A stretch of DNA of 38,371 nt, from NCBI GenBank assembly GCA_016934735.1, contig JAFGSG010000015.1, positions 1-38,371 on the forward strand, in the 5' to 3' direction. The stretch's first letter is position 1. Every line of letters begins with the position of its first letter. Positions 9,149 through 17,830 of the stretch are shown in pieces. A program made the translations under genes and the position numbers. The notes below the pieces were generated by a model. It saw only the letters and a list, made by a program, of their open reading frames with translations. It was not told where the DNA came from and made no database searches. The DNA is from Spirochaetota bacterium (GTDB lineage: Bacteria > Spirochaetota > UBA4802 > JAFGDQ01).

Positions 9149-10948
9149 TTACTTTATTTTACTTCTTTTCATTTCTTCCTGCTTTTGCTCTGTTATGGCA
9201 TTAATGCGCTCTTCTTTGGTGACTATGTGCGGAGTGATGAATACAAGAAGATTTGTTTTTGAGTAAGACACGCTTTGCCTCTTAAAAAGCCAGCCCAGAA
9301 TCGGTATGTCTCCAAGAAGCGGGATCTTTGTTTCTTCCACGCTTTTATTGTTTTTAATCAGTCCTCCGATTACAACGGTTTTACCGTCATGGACAGTGAC
9401 TTTTGTCTGAATGTCGCGTTTTGTCAGAGTGGGGAGCGTGGCAGAGGTCGTTGCGCCGAGTACATCATTGGCTTCCTGGTAAAGATCAAGAGTTATAGCT
9501 GACGATTTTGTAATGTGCGGCGTTATTTTTAATTTTAAGCCTACTGATTTGTATTCATAGGACTCATATTGAGTTCCGGCATCAGAGATTCTTGTATTAG
9601 CGGTAACCGGGATCTCAGACCCGATGTTTAATTCAGCTTCGTGATTATCTACTGTAAGCAGCTGAGGTGTCGACAGAACATTAAAGTTTTTATCAGTCTC
9701 AGAAAGGCTTAATAGAGCGAATCCAAGGGCTTCTTTCCCGCTTAAGAATCCGAGTTGGAAGCCGGTTGTCAGCGGCAAAGCAGAAGTTTTGCCTGAGGGT
9801 AAATAATCTTTATTTGCGGAAAAATTCGGTACTGACCCCATTATTGATGAGCCGCCGAAAGAATTTCCTCCGGAGGTGCCGCCTATCATCCAGTCGATGC
9901 CTAATGTCCAGGATTTATCAGCGGATATCTCTACGATCAGCGCTTCTATTAAAACCTGTTCTCTTACTATGTCGAGTTCTTTAATTATGCGGTAAATTTC
10001 TTTAAACTCATCCGGAGTTGCATATATGATTATAGAATTGGTTTCTTTATTCGCAATAATGGACAGTTTCGTTGTCGGTTGTGCTGCTGTCCTCAGGGTT
10101 TGAGTTGCCCGCTGTGTCCTTGTAGAAGGCCTTACGGCTGGCGCTGCCGGCGTCGGCGCAGCTGTAGGCTGCGAGATTTTAGCATTTTCGGAAAACGGGA
10201 TTCTGGAAAGTACTGCCGCAAGCTGTTCCGCATCCGCGTTTTCAAGGTGTACTACATGAATATTCCCGCTTGAAATTTTCTCATCCTGTTTTTTTTCTTC
10301 TAATTCTTTATCAAGTTCCTGAGCAATTTTAATAAGACCGTCTGTTTCGGAAGATATTCCGCTCAGAATTATTGTGTTCAATGCTGCATACACGACAATG
10401 TCAACATCCTTTGATTTCAGCGCCCGAAGCGCATTCGCTATCTCGTTCGCTTCCGCAAATTTTATTGTGAGAAGATGCGTTACTGTTCTTTCTTCTGCTG
10501 TTTTTATTTCATGTCTTTTGCCGTCTATAATAATTTCCGTGTTCTTTTTAATGGCATCCTTAACCGGGACTATCTTAATCAGGGAAGGGGTTTCAATAGC
10601 CGCAAGGCCCTTGACTTCAAGTATGGACATAAGTATCTGATACGCGTGGGATACAGGGAATTTTTTAACGGAACTTATGGTTATTTTCCCCCGTACCTTG
10701 TCGTCGAGCATAATATTTTTTCCAATGAGCTGGCCCATCATATTAATAAATTCGGTAATATCCGCGTCTTTGAAATTTAATGTAAAATATTTCGTCCGGG
10801 GAGTGTTTTCCGCGGCAAATGATTTCGAAGTGAAGATAGTATTTAAAAATTCAATAGTATTGTCTTGTATAATTTGAAAATTGAAAAATGAAATAGTCAG
10901 CAATAAAACAATAGTTATAAAAATTTTTGCTCTTTTAATGGTTTTCAT
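9149..10948 (-). CDS. gspD: Type II secretion secretin GspD
   Basis: 599 residues. The N-terminal hydrophobic segment (about 9-25, with AFAAENTP after it) is a probable Sec signal. Then come N0 (KYFTLNFKDADITEFINMM region), N1 and N2 ring domains, an N3 domain interrupted by a Pro/Thr/Ala-rich linker (about residues 255-290), and the C-terminal secretin barrel: VLSTPQLLTVDNHEAELNIG, the DGKTVVIGGLIKN segment and PLLGDIPILGWLFK, which is the secretin signature. It forms the outer-membrane gate. There is no lipobox and no recognisable pilotin gene nearby. The start has AGGAAA eight bases upstream and lies 13 bases after gspC. Confidence 0.97.
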   Translation of the reverse strand: MKTIKRAKIFITIVLLLTISFFNFQIIQDNTIEFLNTIFTSKSFAAENTPRTKYFTLNFKDADITEFINMMGQLIGKNIMLDDKVRGKITISSVKKFPVSHAYQILMSILEVKGLAAIETPSLIKIVPVKDAIKKNTEIIIDGKRHEIKTAEERTVTHLLTIKFAEANEIANALRALKSKDVDIVVYAALNTIILSGISSETDGLIKIAQELDKELEEKKQDEKISSGNIHVVHLENADAEQLAAVLSRIPFSENAKISQPTAAPTPAAPAVRPSTRTQRATQTLRTAAQPTTKLSIIANKETNSIIIYATPDEFKEIYRIIKELDIVREQVLIEALIVEISADKSWTLGIDWMIGGTSGGNSFGGSSIMGSVPNFSANKDYLPSGKTSALPLTTGFQLGFLSGKEALGFALLSLSETDKNFNVLSTPQLLTVDNHEAELNIGSEIPVTANTRISDAGTQYESYEYKSVGLKLKITPHITKSSAITLDLYQEANDVLGATTSATLPTLTKRDIQTKVTVHDGKTVVIGGLIKNNKSVEETKIPLLGDIPILGWLFKRQSVSYSKTNLLVFITPHIVTKEERINAITEQKQEEMKRSKIK

Positions 10949-10961
10949 TGAGTATTTCCTG

Positions 10962-11813
10962 TTAATCGGTTACATTGAATTCAAAGGTCTGAAGTTTTCC
11001 GCCTCTTTCAATATCCACGGTGATTTTTGAGTCGCCCTGGATAGACTGCCACAAACCAAGTAATTTCTCTGTGCTGTCAATAGGATGTCCGTTAATTCTT
11101 TTTGCAATATCCCCGCTTCTTGCGCCTAATCTATAAAGTATGTTGTTAGGGCTCACCCTGAATAGTTTATATCCATCGATATTGCCGTTAACCCTGTTGG
11201 GACCGGCGCGCAATCCCATAAGTGCGGTATCTATATTATTAAGCACTTTCTGCTGGATCTCAGAACGGCTTATTGACTGAGTATTTTTTGAATTATTCTG
11301 CACGGCTCCAGGATAGGACGCGGTTTGCTGGCTTTTTTTTTCTTTCGGATACATGTTAAGCGTCTCTACTGTTTTATCTTTTTTAAGATATATTTTAGCA
11401 TTGTCAATTCTTACTAATTTATATCCATAAACATTTTCCCAGAGTTTAAATATTTGCGCGTCTTTTTCACGCCTGTTTTTAATAAGTATTCTTGCAATAC
11501 TTGCAGGGCCGGAAATTGTTCCAAGGAGCTGTAGTTCGGCTAAATCACTTGAAACTGACACAACTGTATCGCCGGATTCCTTTGCAGTCCCTGAATCACT
11601 TGCAATTTTAAAAAAATTTGAATCCAGGATTGCCTTATATTCATCAAAACTCCTCTTAACAATCAGCGGAGCAGTATATCTATCTTTGTCTGCAGAAATT
11701 GAATAGTTAGGGCTAATGCTAAGCCTGATAAATTGATTGATTGTCATGGCGGTAATGAATGAAAATAATATCACTGCGCCAGTGTTTATTATATGATATC
11801 TCGTATTTTGCAT
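10962..11813 (-). CDS. gspC: Type II secretion protein GspC with PDZ domain
   Basis: 283 residues. One membrane helix at about 10-28, a homology region (LQLLGTISGPASIARILIKN, about 95-150) that in the family contacts the N0 domain of GspD, a polar linker, and a C-terminal PDZ domain (YKLFRVSPNNILYRLGARSG then DIAKRINGHPIDS). GspC bridges the inner-membrane platform to the secretin and helps choose substrates. It is the first gene of the operon. No convincing Shine-Dalgarno is visible before the ATG at 11813. Confidence 0.93.
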   Translation of the reverse strand: MQNTRYHIINTGAVILFSFITAMTINQFIRLSISPNYSISADKDRYTAPLIVKRSFDEYKAILDSNFFKIASDSGTAKESGDTVVSVSSDLAELQLLGTISGPASIARILIKNRREKDAQIFKLWENVYGYKLVRIDNAKIYLKKDKTVETLNMYPKEKKSQQTASYPGAVQNNSKNTQSISRSEIQQKVLNNIDTALMGLRAGPNRVNGNIDGYKLFRVSPNNILYRLGARSGDIAKRINGHPIDSTEKLLGLWQSIQGDSKITVDIERGGKLQTFEFNVTD

Positions 11814-12198
11814 TATTTAATTATTCTTAAAACTAATCAATAATCCTTTGTGATGTAATATTTTGATAGCATTACAATTAGCAACTCTTTTAAGCAAAAA
11901 ATTGTAAATAGTCAACCTATTTTATTGATTTTTTTATTGTCAATGAGATTTTAACGGGAAAACATACGGGTAAATATCATTTAATTTTTTCCGGAAGATA
12001 ATGTATTGTTAATGTGTTTTCCGGCTCGAAGGGAGAAATTTTGTGATAAAGAAAACCGTTTTTGTAAGAAAATTATATAAAAGCATTAGTATATCATAAT
12101 TAGGACAAATCATAAAAAATTCATAATGCATTTCATTTTATCGGGGAAAATATATTTTTAGGATAATTTTATAAATGCAATCGTCAGCGGCGGTTCTC
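11814..12198. other. AT-rich intergenic region upstream of gspC
   Basis: 385 bases between the start of gspC and the end of the hydrolase gene, both on the minus strand. Apart from the candidate promoter boxes it holds no open reading frame with coding character, no RNA gene and no hairpin with a T-run that I can recognise. It should contain the promoter of the eleven-gene secretion operon and the 3' end of the hydrolase transcript. Confidence 0.6.
11887..11915 (-). promoter_or_regulatory. Candidate promoter of the gsp operon
   Basis: On the minus strand TTGACT (11910-11915), a 17-base spacer and TAAAAG (11887-11892) lie about 75 bases before gspC. A second TTGACA box is at 11938-11943 but has no good partner. 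The region is very AT-rich, so chance matches are likely. Confidence 0.3.
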
Positions 12199-13059
12199 TT
12201 AATAAGCTCCTGCTGCCTGTATTTCTCGATTAATTATCTTTTTTACTTCTTCTGATCCCCAGAAATCCCAGTCATGAGATTTGCCTTTGCCGATGGCCTC
12301 TATAAATTCAAGATTTTTCATTTTTAGAACGCGGTTTGCCTCAGCTGCCTGTGACCGGTAAATAGATTTTTCTTCCGATAGCATAATAACCCTGCATCTA
12401 AGCACGGGAAATATCCTTAATGGCTGTTCATATTCCCATTCGGCCGCAGAGCCATATTCCTTCAGGTGTATTTTGTACTCGTTTGATTTCGGCATAAGTG
12501 AGTCGAAGTTGTATGTGCCCGAAATGCAGATAAGCGATTTGAGTTTGCTTACAAAAGGCGCGAATTTAACCGCGCCCTCTGCGCCGGATGAGACTCCGGC
12601 AACTATTGCTGGCAGAGTGCCGTACTGTTTCGCGAGCCTGTCGTATATTGTGCAGTACAATTGAAGCTCGGGAATACCGCTGTCCGGGTTGTACCAGTAA
12701 AGGCTTGTGCCGGAATCTACAATAACAATAAGGGCATTATGCCACGATGATAATTCTTTTAAGCCCATATTTTTAATAAAAATCTCAGGGGATTGTTTAT
12801 GCGGATCGCCCTCGGGTTTGTAGCCGTGGAAAAACCATAACAACATTTCGGGATTGTCCGGAATTATCATATACAGGTCTCTTGCTGTCTGTGACTTTCC
12901 CTTCCTGGCTGCGGCACTGTATTTATCGCCAGCGGATTTGTTTATTGTAATAGTATCAATTTTTTCCCAGCTTTTTTTTAGTGCATTAAAGTCGGGAACA
13001 CTTTTCGCGAATGCCGGTACTGCTATTAAAATAAAAATGAAAATAACTCTTAACATCAT
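12199..13059 (-). CDS. Secreted alpha/beta hydrolase (putative esterase)
   Basis: 286 residues. The signal peptide is clear: MMLRVIFIFILIAVPAFA, with cleavage likely after AFA. An oxyanion-type motif FFHGY lies at 76-80, the nucleophile elbow GVSSG at 155-159 (Ser157), and the probable catalytic histidine in SHDWDFW near the C-terminus (His262), a pattern shared with esterase-D/feruloyl-esterase-like hydrolases. The acid residue cannot be fixed by eye. The substrate is unknown; an ester or lipid in the periplasm or outside the cell is likely. It lies just upstream of the type II secretion operon on the same strand, so it could be a cargo, but adjacency is the only hint. GGAG sits six bases before the first of two adjacent ATG codons. 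Confidence 0.75.
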   Translation of the reverse strand: MMLRVIFIFILIAVPAFAKSVPDFNALKKSWEKIDTITINKSAGDKYSAAARKGKSQTARDLYMIIPDNPEMLLWFFHGYKPEGDPHKQSPEIFIKNMGLKELSSWHNALIVIVDSGTSLYWYNPDSGIPELQLYCTIYDRLAKQYGTLPAIVAGVSSGAEGAVKFAPFVSKLKSLICISGTYNFDSLMPKSNEYKIHLKEYGSAAEWEYEQPLRIFPVLRCRVIMLSEEKSIYRSQAAEANRVLKMKNLEFIEAIGKGKSHDWDFWGSEEVKKIINREIQAAGAY

Positions 13060-13107
13060 TTCACTCTCCGCGCTTTTAGTGCAAATCCAAACCTATCCGA
13101 TATTTTT

Positions 13108-13761
13108 TTAATAAACAAATCCGAGTATCCCCAGGCCGATGATATTCAGGATAATAGCTATACCGTAGATAGTGGAAATAAAGATTAACTTGTTTTTAAC
13201 GGTTTTCAGATTTAGCATAAAGAGAATGGCTGCATAGAAAATAAAATATCCGATAAAGAATATGAGCCATATCCCGGCAAAGGAACGGTACCACCATGGA
13301 TATTCCCACACAAGATGTCCACCGATATTCAGGATAACCTCAACAAAGACACAGAAAGCGGTAAAGCCTACGGCGATCAGCCATCGGTTCGGTATGCCTA
13401 GAATTCTGGTATTTTTATCAGGAAGAAGTGTATGATAAAAAATAATCCCGGCCAGTGTGAACATGAACATGATCTCGATGTTCCAGCCTACCATTGTTCT
13501 CAGGGCAGTGTCTCCGGGGGTTGTCCAGAATGCAGAATGCTGAGTGCAATGGAACACCCATCCGTTCCATGTCTCGTTGATAAAATCCATGCCGAAGAGA
13601 GTAAGCCCGGCGAACACGGCATCCCAACTGCCGGATTCCCGCGCTTTTTTAATCTCGATCGTGTAGATGTAAAGCACGATCGCCAGCAGCGGTATTACAT
13701 ACCACTTGAGCGTCGACAGTTCTCTCAATCCCTGTAATGCCTGCAATGATGCTTCTGTCAT
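13108..13761 (-). CDS. Polytopic membrane protein of unknown function
   Basis: About 217 residues with some six hydrophobic helices and several short polar loops. I do not recognise the family. A striking tryptophan/histidine-rich loop (INETWNGWVFHCTQHSAFW, in the first third) and the conserved-looking EYPWWYRSF before helix five suggest a functional site rather than a mere anchor. The ATG at 13761 is preferred because GGAGG stands eight bases before it; an ATG five codons further upstream overlaps that ribosome site. It is followed 48 bases later by the hydrolase gene on the same strand, so the two may be cotranscribed. Confidence 0.7.
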   Translation of the reverse strand: MTEASLQALQGLRELSTLKWYVIPLLAIVLYIYTIEIKKARESGSWDAVFAGLTLFGMDFINETWNGWVFHCTQHSAFWTTPGDTALRTMVGWNIEIMFMFTLAGIIFYHTLLPDKNTRILGIPNRWLIAVGFTAFCVFVEVILNIGGHLVWEYPWWYRSFAGIWLIFFIGYFIFYAAILFMLNLKTVKNKLIFISTIYGIAIILNIIGLGILGFVY

Positions 13762-13904
13762 AGCGTAAACCTCCATAAATTATTTTTTTATGCAGATCTC
13801 AACCTGAATACAGATAACAATTTAAATTTCAGGACGATGATTTTTATTAAAGCATTTCGAAATTTCAATGTCAATTATTATTGCAAAGGTATTTTTTCTA
13901 TGCT

Positions 13905-14243
13905 TTACTCTCTCTTGCTTTTTCCCCGATTTAGCAATTTATATATACTGCCTGGAAAACGGCGGCTTCTATCGAATTTAACTTTCTGCTTCATGCGTGT
14001 CTGCAGAGCGTACATCTGATCTACCAAATGAAGTATAATCGGTATGGATTCATCATTTACTCCGAAATCGCGCTTCAGGTCTCTTATCAGCATAAGCCGT
14101 GCAACATCTTCTTCATCAAGAAGATTTTTTTCACAATCACAGGGGATAATCCATTTACTCCGTATGCATTCAATTATAAACGTTTCACTAAGTTCATAAC
14201 TCCGGATAATTTCTTTTATTTCTAACATCGATTTTTTTCCCAT
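13905..14243 (-). CDS. cbpM: Chaperone modulator CbpM (MerR-like helical protein)
   Basis: About 112 residues. LEIKEIIRSYELSETFIIEC, then IIPCDCEKNLLDEEDVARL, resembles the MerR-type N-terminal helix-turn-helix fold of CbpM, followed by a helical stretch (RLMLIRDLKRDFGVNDESIP) and a basic tail. CbpM binds the J domain of CbpA and inhibits it. It lies directly after the cbpA-like gene, as in the known pair. The ATG at 14243 is chosen because GGAG is seven bases before it; the ATG at 14249 would leave only one base of spacing. Two cysteines in CDCEK are not a family requirement that I know of. Confidence 0.8.
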   Translation of the reverse strand: MGKKSMLEIKEIIRSYELSETFIIECIRSKWIIPCDCEKNLLDEEDVARLMLIRDLKRDFGVNDESIPIILHLVDQMYALQTRMKQKVKFDRSRRFPGSIYKLLNRGKSKRE

Positions 14244-14263
14244 TATCATGCTCCGTGAATTAA

Positions 14264-15169
14264 TTAGTTTGATCTCGGATTGTAAGGATGATCCTTGCTC
14301 CAGTTTTTAATAAAATCCCTGAACTGACTATCGGTAGTTTCCGGCAACACAACCCTAAGGGTTACTATCTGGTCTCCTCTGTCCGTACCGCCGCGTCCGG
14401 GCATTCCTTTTCCCTTTATCCTGAGCTTTGTGCCTGTATTAACTCCTGCCGGTACCGTGAGCAGGACAGTGCCGTCAACGGTCTGAACATTTATTTTTGA
14501 ACCGTTCACCGCCTCATCAAGTGTAATGGAAACATCCGTCTCAATATCTTTCCCGGCGACTTTAAAGATATCCGAGGGCTTTACGGATATTATAACGTAA
14601 GCATCGCCTGCTTTTCCTTTTCCGCGTCCGGCTCCTCCCTGTCCTTTGAATCTGAGTCTTGAACCTTCTTCTATTCCGGGCGGTATTTTAACCTTCAGCC
14701 GTTTCCCGTCAGGCATCAGAATTTCGCGTTCAGCTCCATGAATTATATCTTTAATGTCCACCTCCATTTTATAGACATGATCTTGGCCGTGGATGCTGAA
14801 GTCTCCGCCGCCTCCTGTGCCGAATTTTTCAAAAATGGAGCCTAATACGTCATCAGCATCACCCTCGTAATAATAAGTATACCTGCCTCCGCCGTCCTGA
14901 AAATCACGATAAAACGGCCCGGATCTTGACCCAGCGGCATCTTTATAATAATCTTCACTAACTGTTTCACCCCTGTCAAATTTTTCACGCGCCTCTTTTG
15001 TGCCTATCATGTTATACGCTTCGTTTATCTCTTTGAATTTTTGCTCCGAAGCCTTATTTCCGGGATTCAAATCCGGATGATATTTTTTTGCAAGGCTGCG
15101 GAATGCCTTTTTGATATCATCTTCAGAAGCAGTTTTCGGGAGTCCGAGTATTGCATATGGATCTATCAT
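14264..15169 (-). CDS. cbpA: DnaJ-class co-chaperone CbpA
   Basis: 301 residues from the ATG at 15169. The J domain (MIDPYAILGLPKTASEDDI, with the HPD motif in KKYHPDLNPG) covers about 1-70, then a Gly/Phe/Tyr-rich linker, then two beta-barrel substrate-binding domains (RLRFKGQGGAGRGKGKAGDA and KLRIKGKGMPGRGGTDRGDQ are equivalent segments). There is no cysteine-rich zinc domain, so it is the CbpA type and not DnaJ proper. It stimulates DnaK ATPase and delivers clients. The start is chosen for GGAGAAGG just before the ATG; a reading 17 codons longer lacks this. It is paired with cbpM 20 bases downstream. Confidence 0.93.
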   Translation of the reverse strand: MIDPYAILGLPKTASEDDIKKAFRSLAKKYHPDLNPGNKASEQKFKEINEAYNMIGTKEAREKFDRGETVSEDYYKDAAGSRSGPFYRDFQDGGGRYTYYYEGDADDVLGSIFEKFGTGGGGDFSIHGQDHVYKMEVDIKDIIHGAEREILMPDGKRLKVKIPPGIEEGSRLRFKGQGGAGRGKGKAGDAYVIISVKPSDIFKVAGKDIETDVSITLDEAVNGSKINVQTVDGTVLLTVPAGVNTGTKLRIKGKGMPGRGGTDRGDQIVTLRVVLPETTDSQFRDFIKNWSKDHPYNPRSN

Positions 15170-15704
15170 AAACCTTCTCCAGAGGATATTTTGTACGCTT
15201 GCCTTTAAGTACGGCTGCACAATGCAGTTATCTTATCCATTCATAATTCCGGTTATTATTATATATATACCTTAAATTTTCAATCATTCTTTTCACCCGG
15301 CTGGTAGTAAGTTATTTCGTTATATAGAGTCGGCCGGCATTAAATAGTTTTCATTTTTAATGGGTTATACCTTTTTTTGGATATTTTAAAAGTCTGGAGC
15401 ATACACACGCGTCATTACCGGATAAAAAAAGTACTAAATATTTGTCATAACGCAATTATTTTAATATATTCAAATGGTGTTTAAATATTCAATTTAATAA
15501 TTCTAATTTTTATATTAACGTTGCGGCAGCAAGAATGAATGTATTAGATTTGTTGCGAAAATTAGATTTTTTTTAGAATAATCCGCTGTTGCATGAAGTT
15601 GAGTTATGCAACAACTCTATTATAATTCGGATTAATAATAATTAGATTATGTTATTATAACTGCCGGATAAATTCCATAAATAAAAAAATAGAGAAAGAG
15701 CCAT
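15170..15704. other. Divergent intergenic region, cbpA / SpoIIE-type gene
   Basis: 535 bases without a credible gene. It must hold the promoters of the leftward cbpA-cbpM pair and the rightward phosphatase gene. I looked for a CIRCE element (TTAGCACTC-N9-GAGTGCTAA) and saw none. The only clear structure is an inverted repeat at 15588-15612; the remainder is AT-rich with many TATA-like stretches from which no promoter can be singled out. Confidence 0.6.
15588..15612. repeat. Inverted repeat GTTGCAT / ATGCAAC
   Basis: Perfect 7-base arms GTTGCAT (15588-15594) and ATGCAAC (15606-15612) around an 11-base loop. The loop itself contains AGTTG, which can also pair with the CAACT that overlaps the right arm. 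It lies about 95 bases before the phosphatase start codon. The size and spacing (18 bases, nearly two helical turns, arm start to arm start) would suit a dimeric regulator site, or the 5' leader hairpin of that gene. Confidence 0.4.
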
Positions 15705-17096
15705 ATGCATATAACAGATGAGAATCATACAGATCAATATAAAACTTATATTAAAGCCAACTTTCTTGTAATTATCGGGTATTTTATTGTAACTATTGGA
15801 ACGATAATTGCGGGCACTATCGGCCTTACGGATATTCCCTGGATTAATTCAGTTATTCTTGCGTCCATTGTAATTTCCGGTTCAGTTATTTTTATTTTAC
15901 TTTTGATATATAAAAAGTCTGTTAATCCTGCTTTCCTGCATATAATGTTTGTCTATCATTATTTAATGTATTTTTCTTTATTTAGTATATGGATTTATTT
16001 TTTAAATGATTTTCGTATATATGCGCTTTTTTGCTCAATTCTCGCAATATCTATTGTCCTGACCTATACTAATATCATCCAGTCTCTTATTCTCTCGATC
16101 GGCACTATTATTGTTTATATTTTAACTTCGTATTACTCGATTTCAGTTATTGGGCAGAATGGAAAAGTAGTAAAGGAGTTCTTTTTAGCTTTGTTTTTTA
16201 TACCGCCGGGTATTTTTTTCTCGATCATTGCAAATCAGGTGAAGAAAAAAAATGATGAACTTAAGAAGAATAAAAAACATCTTGAAGATGTAAACGATAA
16301 ACTTGTGATCCTAAACAGTGAGCTCAGACGTTCTCATGAATCTGCAAAGATTGAGATGGAACTAGCTCATGGAATACAGAAATCACTTTTAACGGAACCT
16401 CCAAGAACAGTGAAGGGATGGGATATTGACTTTTACTTTAAACCAAGATTCGGGCTCTCCGGCGATTTTTATGATTTTTATTATGACAGCGGAACTCTCA
16501 CCGGTTTGTCTCTTTCCGATGTATCCGGACACGGAGTTGCATCAGCTTTGATCACGATCCTGGCGAAGCCGGTTTTTTATCGTTTTTTTAATTTGTTTAA
16601 AAACGAACAGCTTGGAAGAGTTATCGAAGTTTCGAACAATTTGCTCTGGCATGATCTCAATGAAATTAATATGTTTATTACCGGAATTTTTCTTCGTTTC
16701 AATGATAATTCCGTTGAATATGTAAACGCCGGACACCCTGATATGCTCATTAAAAACGGAAAATCCGGGAAAGTGAGTATTGTATCTGATGATTTGCAGA
16801 ATTATAAAGCCGGCCCTATTGGTCTTATGAATTCAATTTCGTCTTGCATTTCTTTAAAGCTTTCCATTGAGCCGGGAGACATCTTGCTTCTGTATACTGA
16901 CTGCATTACCGATGGAATGAACTCCGAACGAAGCCGTTACGGCCATGGGCGCTTGATGAAATCGCTTGAAGAGGCGCCCGATGGCACAGCTCATGAAATA
17001 TTGGATTTTTTAGTAAACCATTTCCAAACTTTTATCAATAAAATTGATATGGATGATGATTTTTCCGCTATTCTGTTAAAGAAGGTCGAAGATTAA
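15705..17096 (+). CDS. Membrane-anchored SpoIIE/RsbU-type PP2C phosphatase
   Basis: 463 residues. Residues about 20-175 form six hydrophobic helices, followed by a charged coiled coil (about 178-225) and a C-terminal SpoIIE/PP2C domain: AHGIQKSLL, GLSGDFYDFY and SDVSGHGVASAL carry the metal-binding Asp residues, then YVNAGHPD, LLYTDCITDGMN and DDDFSAILL. This class dephosphorylates anti-anti-sigma factor-like STAS proteins in partner-switching pathways. No STAS or anti-sigma kinase gene is adjacent, so its partner is elsewhere. The membrane part has no recognised sensor domain. The start is ATG at 15705, preceded by AGAGAAAGAG. Confidence 0.9.
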   Translation: MHITDENHTDQYKTYIKANFLVIIGYFIVTIGTIIAGTIGLTDIPWINSVILASIVISGSVIFILLLIYKKSVNPAFLHIMFVYHYLMYFSLFSIWIYFLNDFRIYALFCSILAISIVLTYTNIIQSLILSIGTIIVYILTSYYSISVIGQNGKVVKEFFLALFFIPPGIFFSIIANQVKKKNDELKKNKKHLEDVNDKLVILNSELRRSHESAKIEMELAHGIQKSLLTEPPRTVKGWDIDFYFKPRFGLSGDFYDFYYDSGTLTGLSLSDVSGHGVASALITILAKPVFYRFFNLFKNEQLGRVIEVSNNLLWHDLNEINMFITGIFLRFNDNSVEYVNAGHPDMLIKNGKSGKVSIVSDDLQNYKAGPIGLMNSISSCISLKLSIEPGDILLLYTDCITDGMNSERSRYGHGRLMKSLEEAPDGTAHEILDFLVNHFQTFINKIDMDDDFSAILLKKVED

Positions 17097-17185
17097 ATAA
17101 TAGATTTACGCCATCCGCACACCATAACAATTACGCTGCCCATGCGGCCTTGAATTTTTGTATTTTTTTGCATGCCTGTTGGAAA

Positions 17186-17213
17186 TTTTTATTTTTTTTA
17201 AAAAAAATAAAAA
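17186..17213. repeat. Perfect 28-base A/T palindrome
   Basis: T5-A-T8 is followed directly by A8-T-A5, a perfect palindrome made only of A and T, lying 90 bases after the phosphatase stop codon and 117 before the coiled-coil gene. GG and CC flank it within a few bases on both sides. It may act as a weak terminator (a T-run in either direction) or as a bent A-tract element before the next gene. Confidence 0.5.
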
Positions 17214-17329
17214 AAATCCTTAAAAACAATACATTTTTTAATGTTTTATCTGGATAGGCGGAATCAATTCTTGACATATTTTCATCACATTTTCAAATTG
17301 GACGATAGTATATTTTTATGGAGAATAAG

Positions 17330-17758
17330 ATGTTTATCAGAAAGGTCAAAATAGCCAGCATCATTAAAAAAGAACGCGGCAAGGAGCGGATGCTGTGCAA
17401 GAAAGAAAATGACAGAAATATTAAGCAGGTCAGGAACGAAATGAATGACATTTATAAACAGGCTATCAGGGAAATGAAAGAAGAACATAAAAAGATCATT
17501 GAAGAAAGAAACGCTGAGATCAGATACCTGAAAAACGAGATTGAGAAAAATTATAATGTATACACAAGTATCAGGTTGAGAGAAAAGAACCTTTATGATC
17601 TTTATATGGAAGTTGAGTCAGAACTGGCTAGAATGATGACAAAGGTGCATGAATCGATGCAGCCTTTTTACAGGACAATGTCCAAGATTGAACTGACCAA
17701 AAAGAAATCCGATAAAAAACATAATAAATACGACAGGGTTTTAAGCGTAGCGAAATAA
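17330..17758 (+). CDS. Small basic coiled-coil protein, unknown
   Basis: About 142 residues, almost wholly charged and helical (for example VRNEMNDIYKQAIREMKEEH, then KKIIEERNAEIRYLKNEIEK), predicting a long coiled coil over about 25-105 and a very basic C-terminal tail. It has no membrane segment, signal peptide or recognised domain. The ATG at 17330 has GGAG six bases upstream; an in-frame ATG four codons earlier overlaps that site. It ends 72 bases from the convergent DUF202 gene. A role in scaffolding or nucleic-acid binding is only a guess. Confidence 0.7.
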   Translation: MFIRKVKIASIIKKERGKERMLCKKENDRNIKQVRNEMNDIYKQAIREMKEEHKKIIEERNAEIRYLKNEIEKNYNVYTSIRLREKNLYDLYMEVESELARMMTKVHESMQPFYRTMSKIELTKKKSDKKHNKYDRVLSVAK

Positions 17759-17830
17759 AATATCCTGTATTTTTTTAAATGTTCTGTTAAGGATTTCTGT
17801 CACCAGTATGGAATATTAACTGTTGTGAGA

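Noticed and set aside
15170-15704. CIRCE or similar heat-shock operator before cbpA
   Set aside because: The TTAGCACTC/GAGTGCTAA arms are absent; the inverted repeat present has a different sequence and is nearer the other gene.
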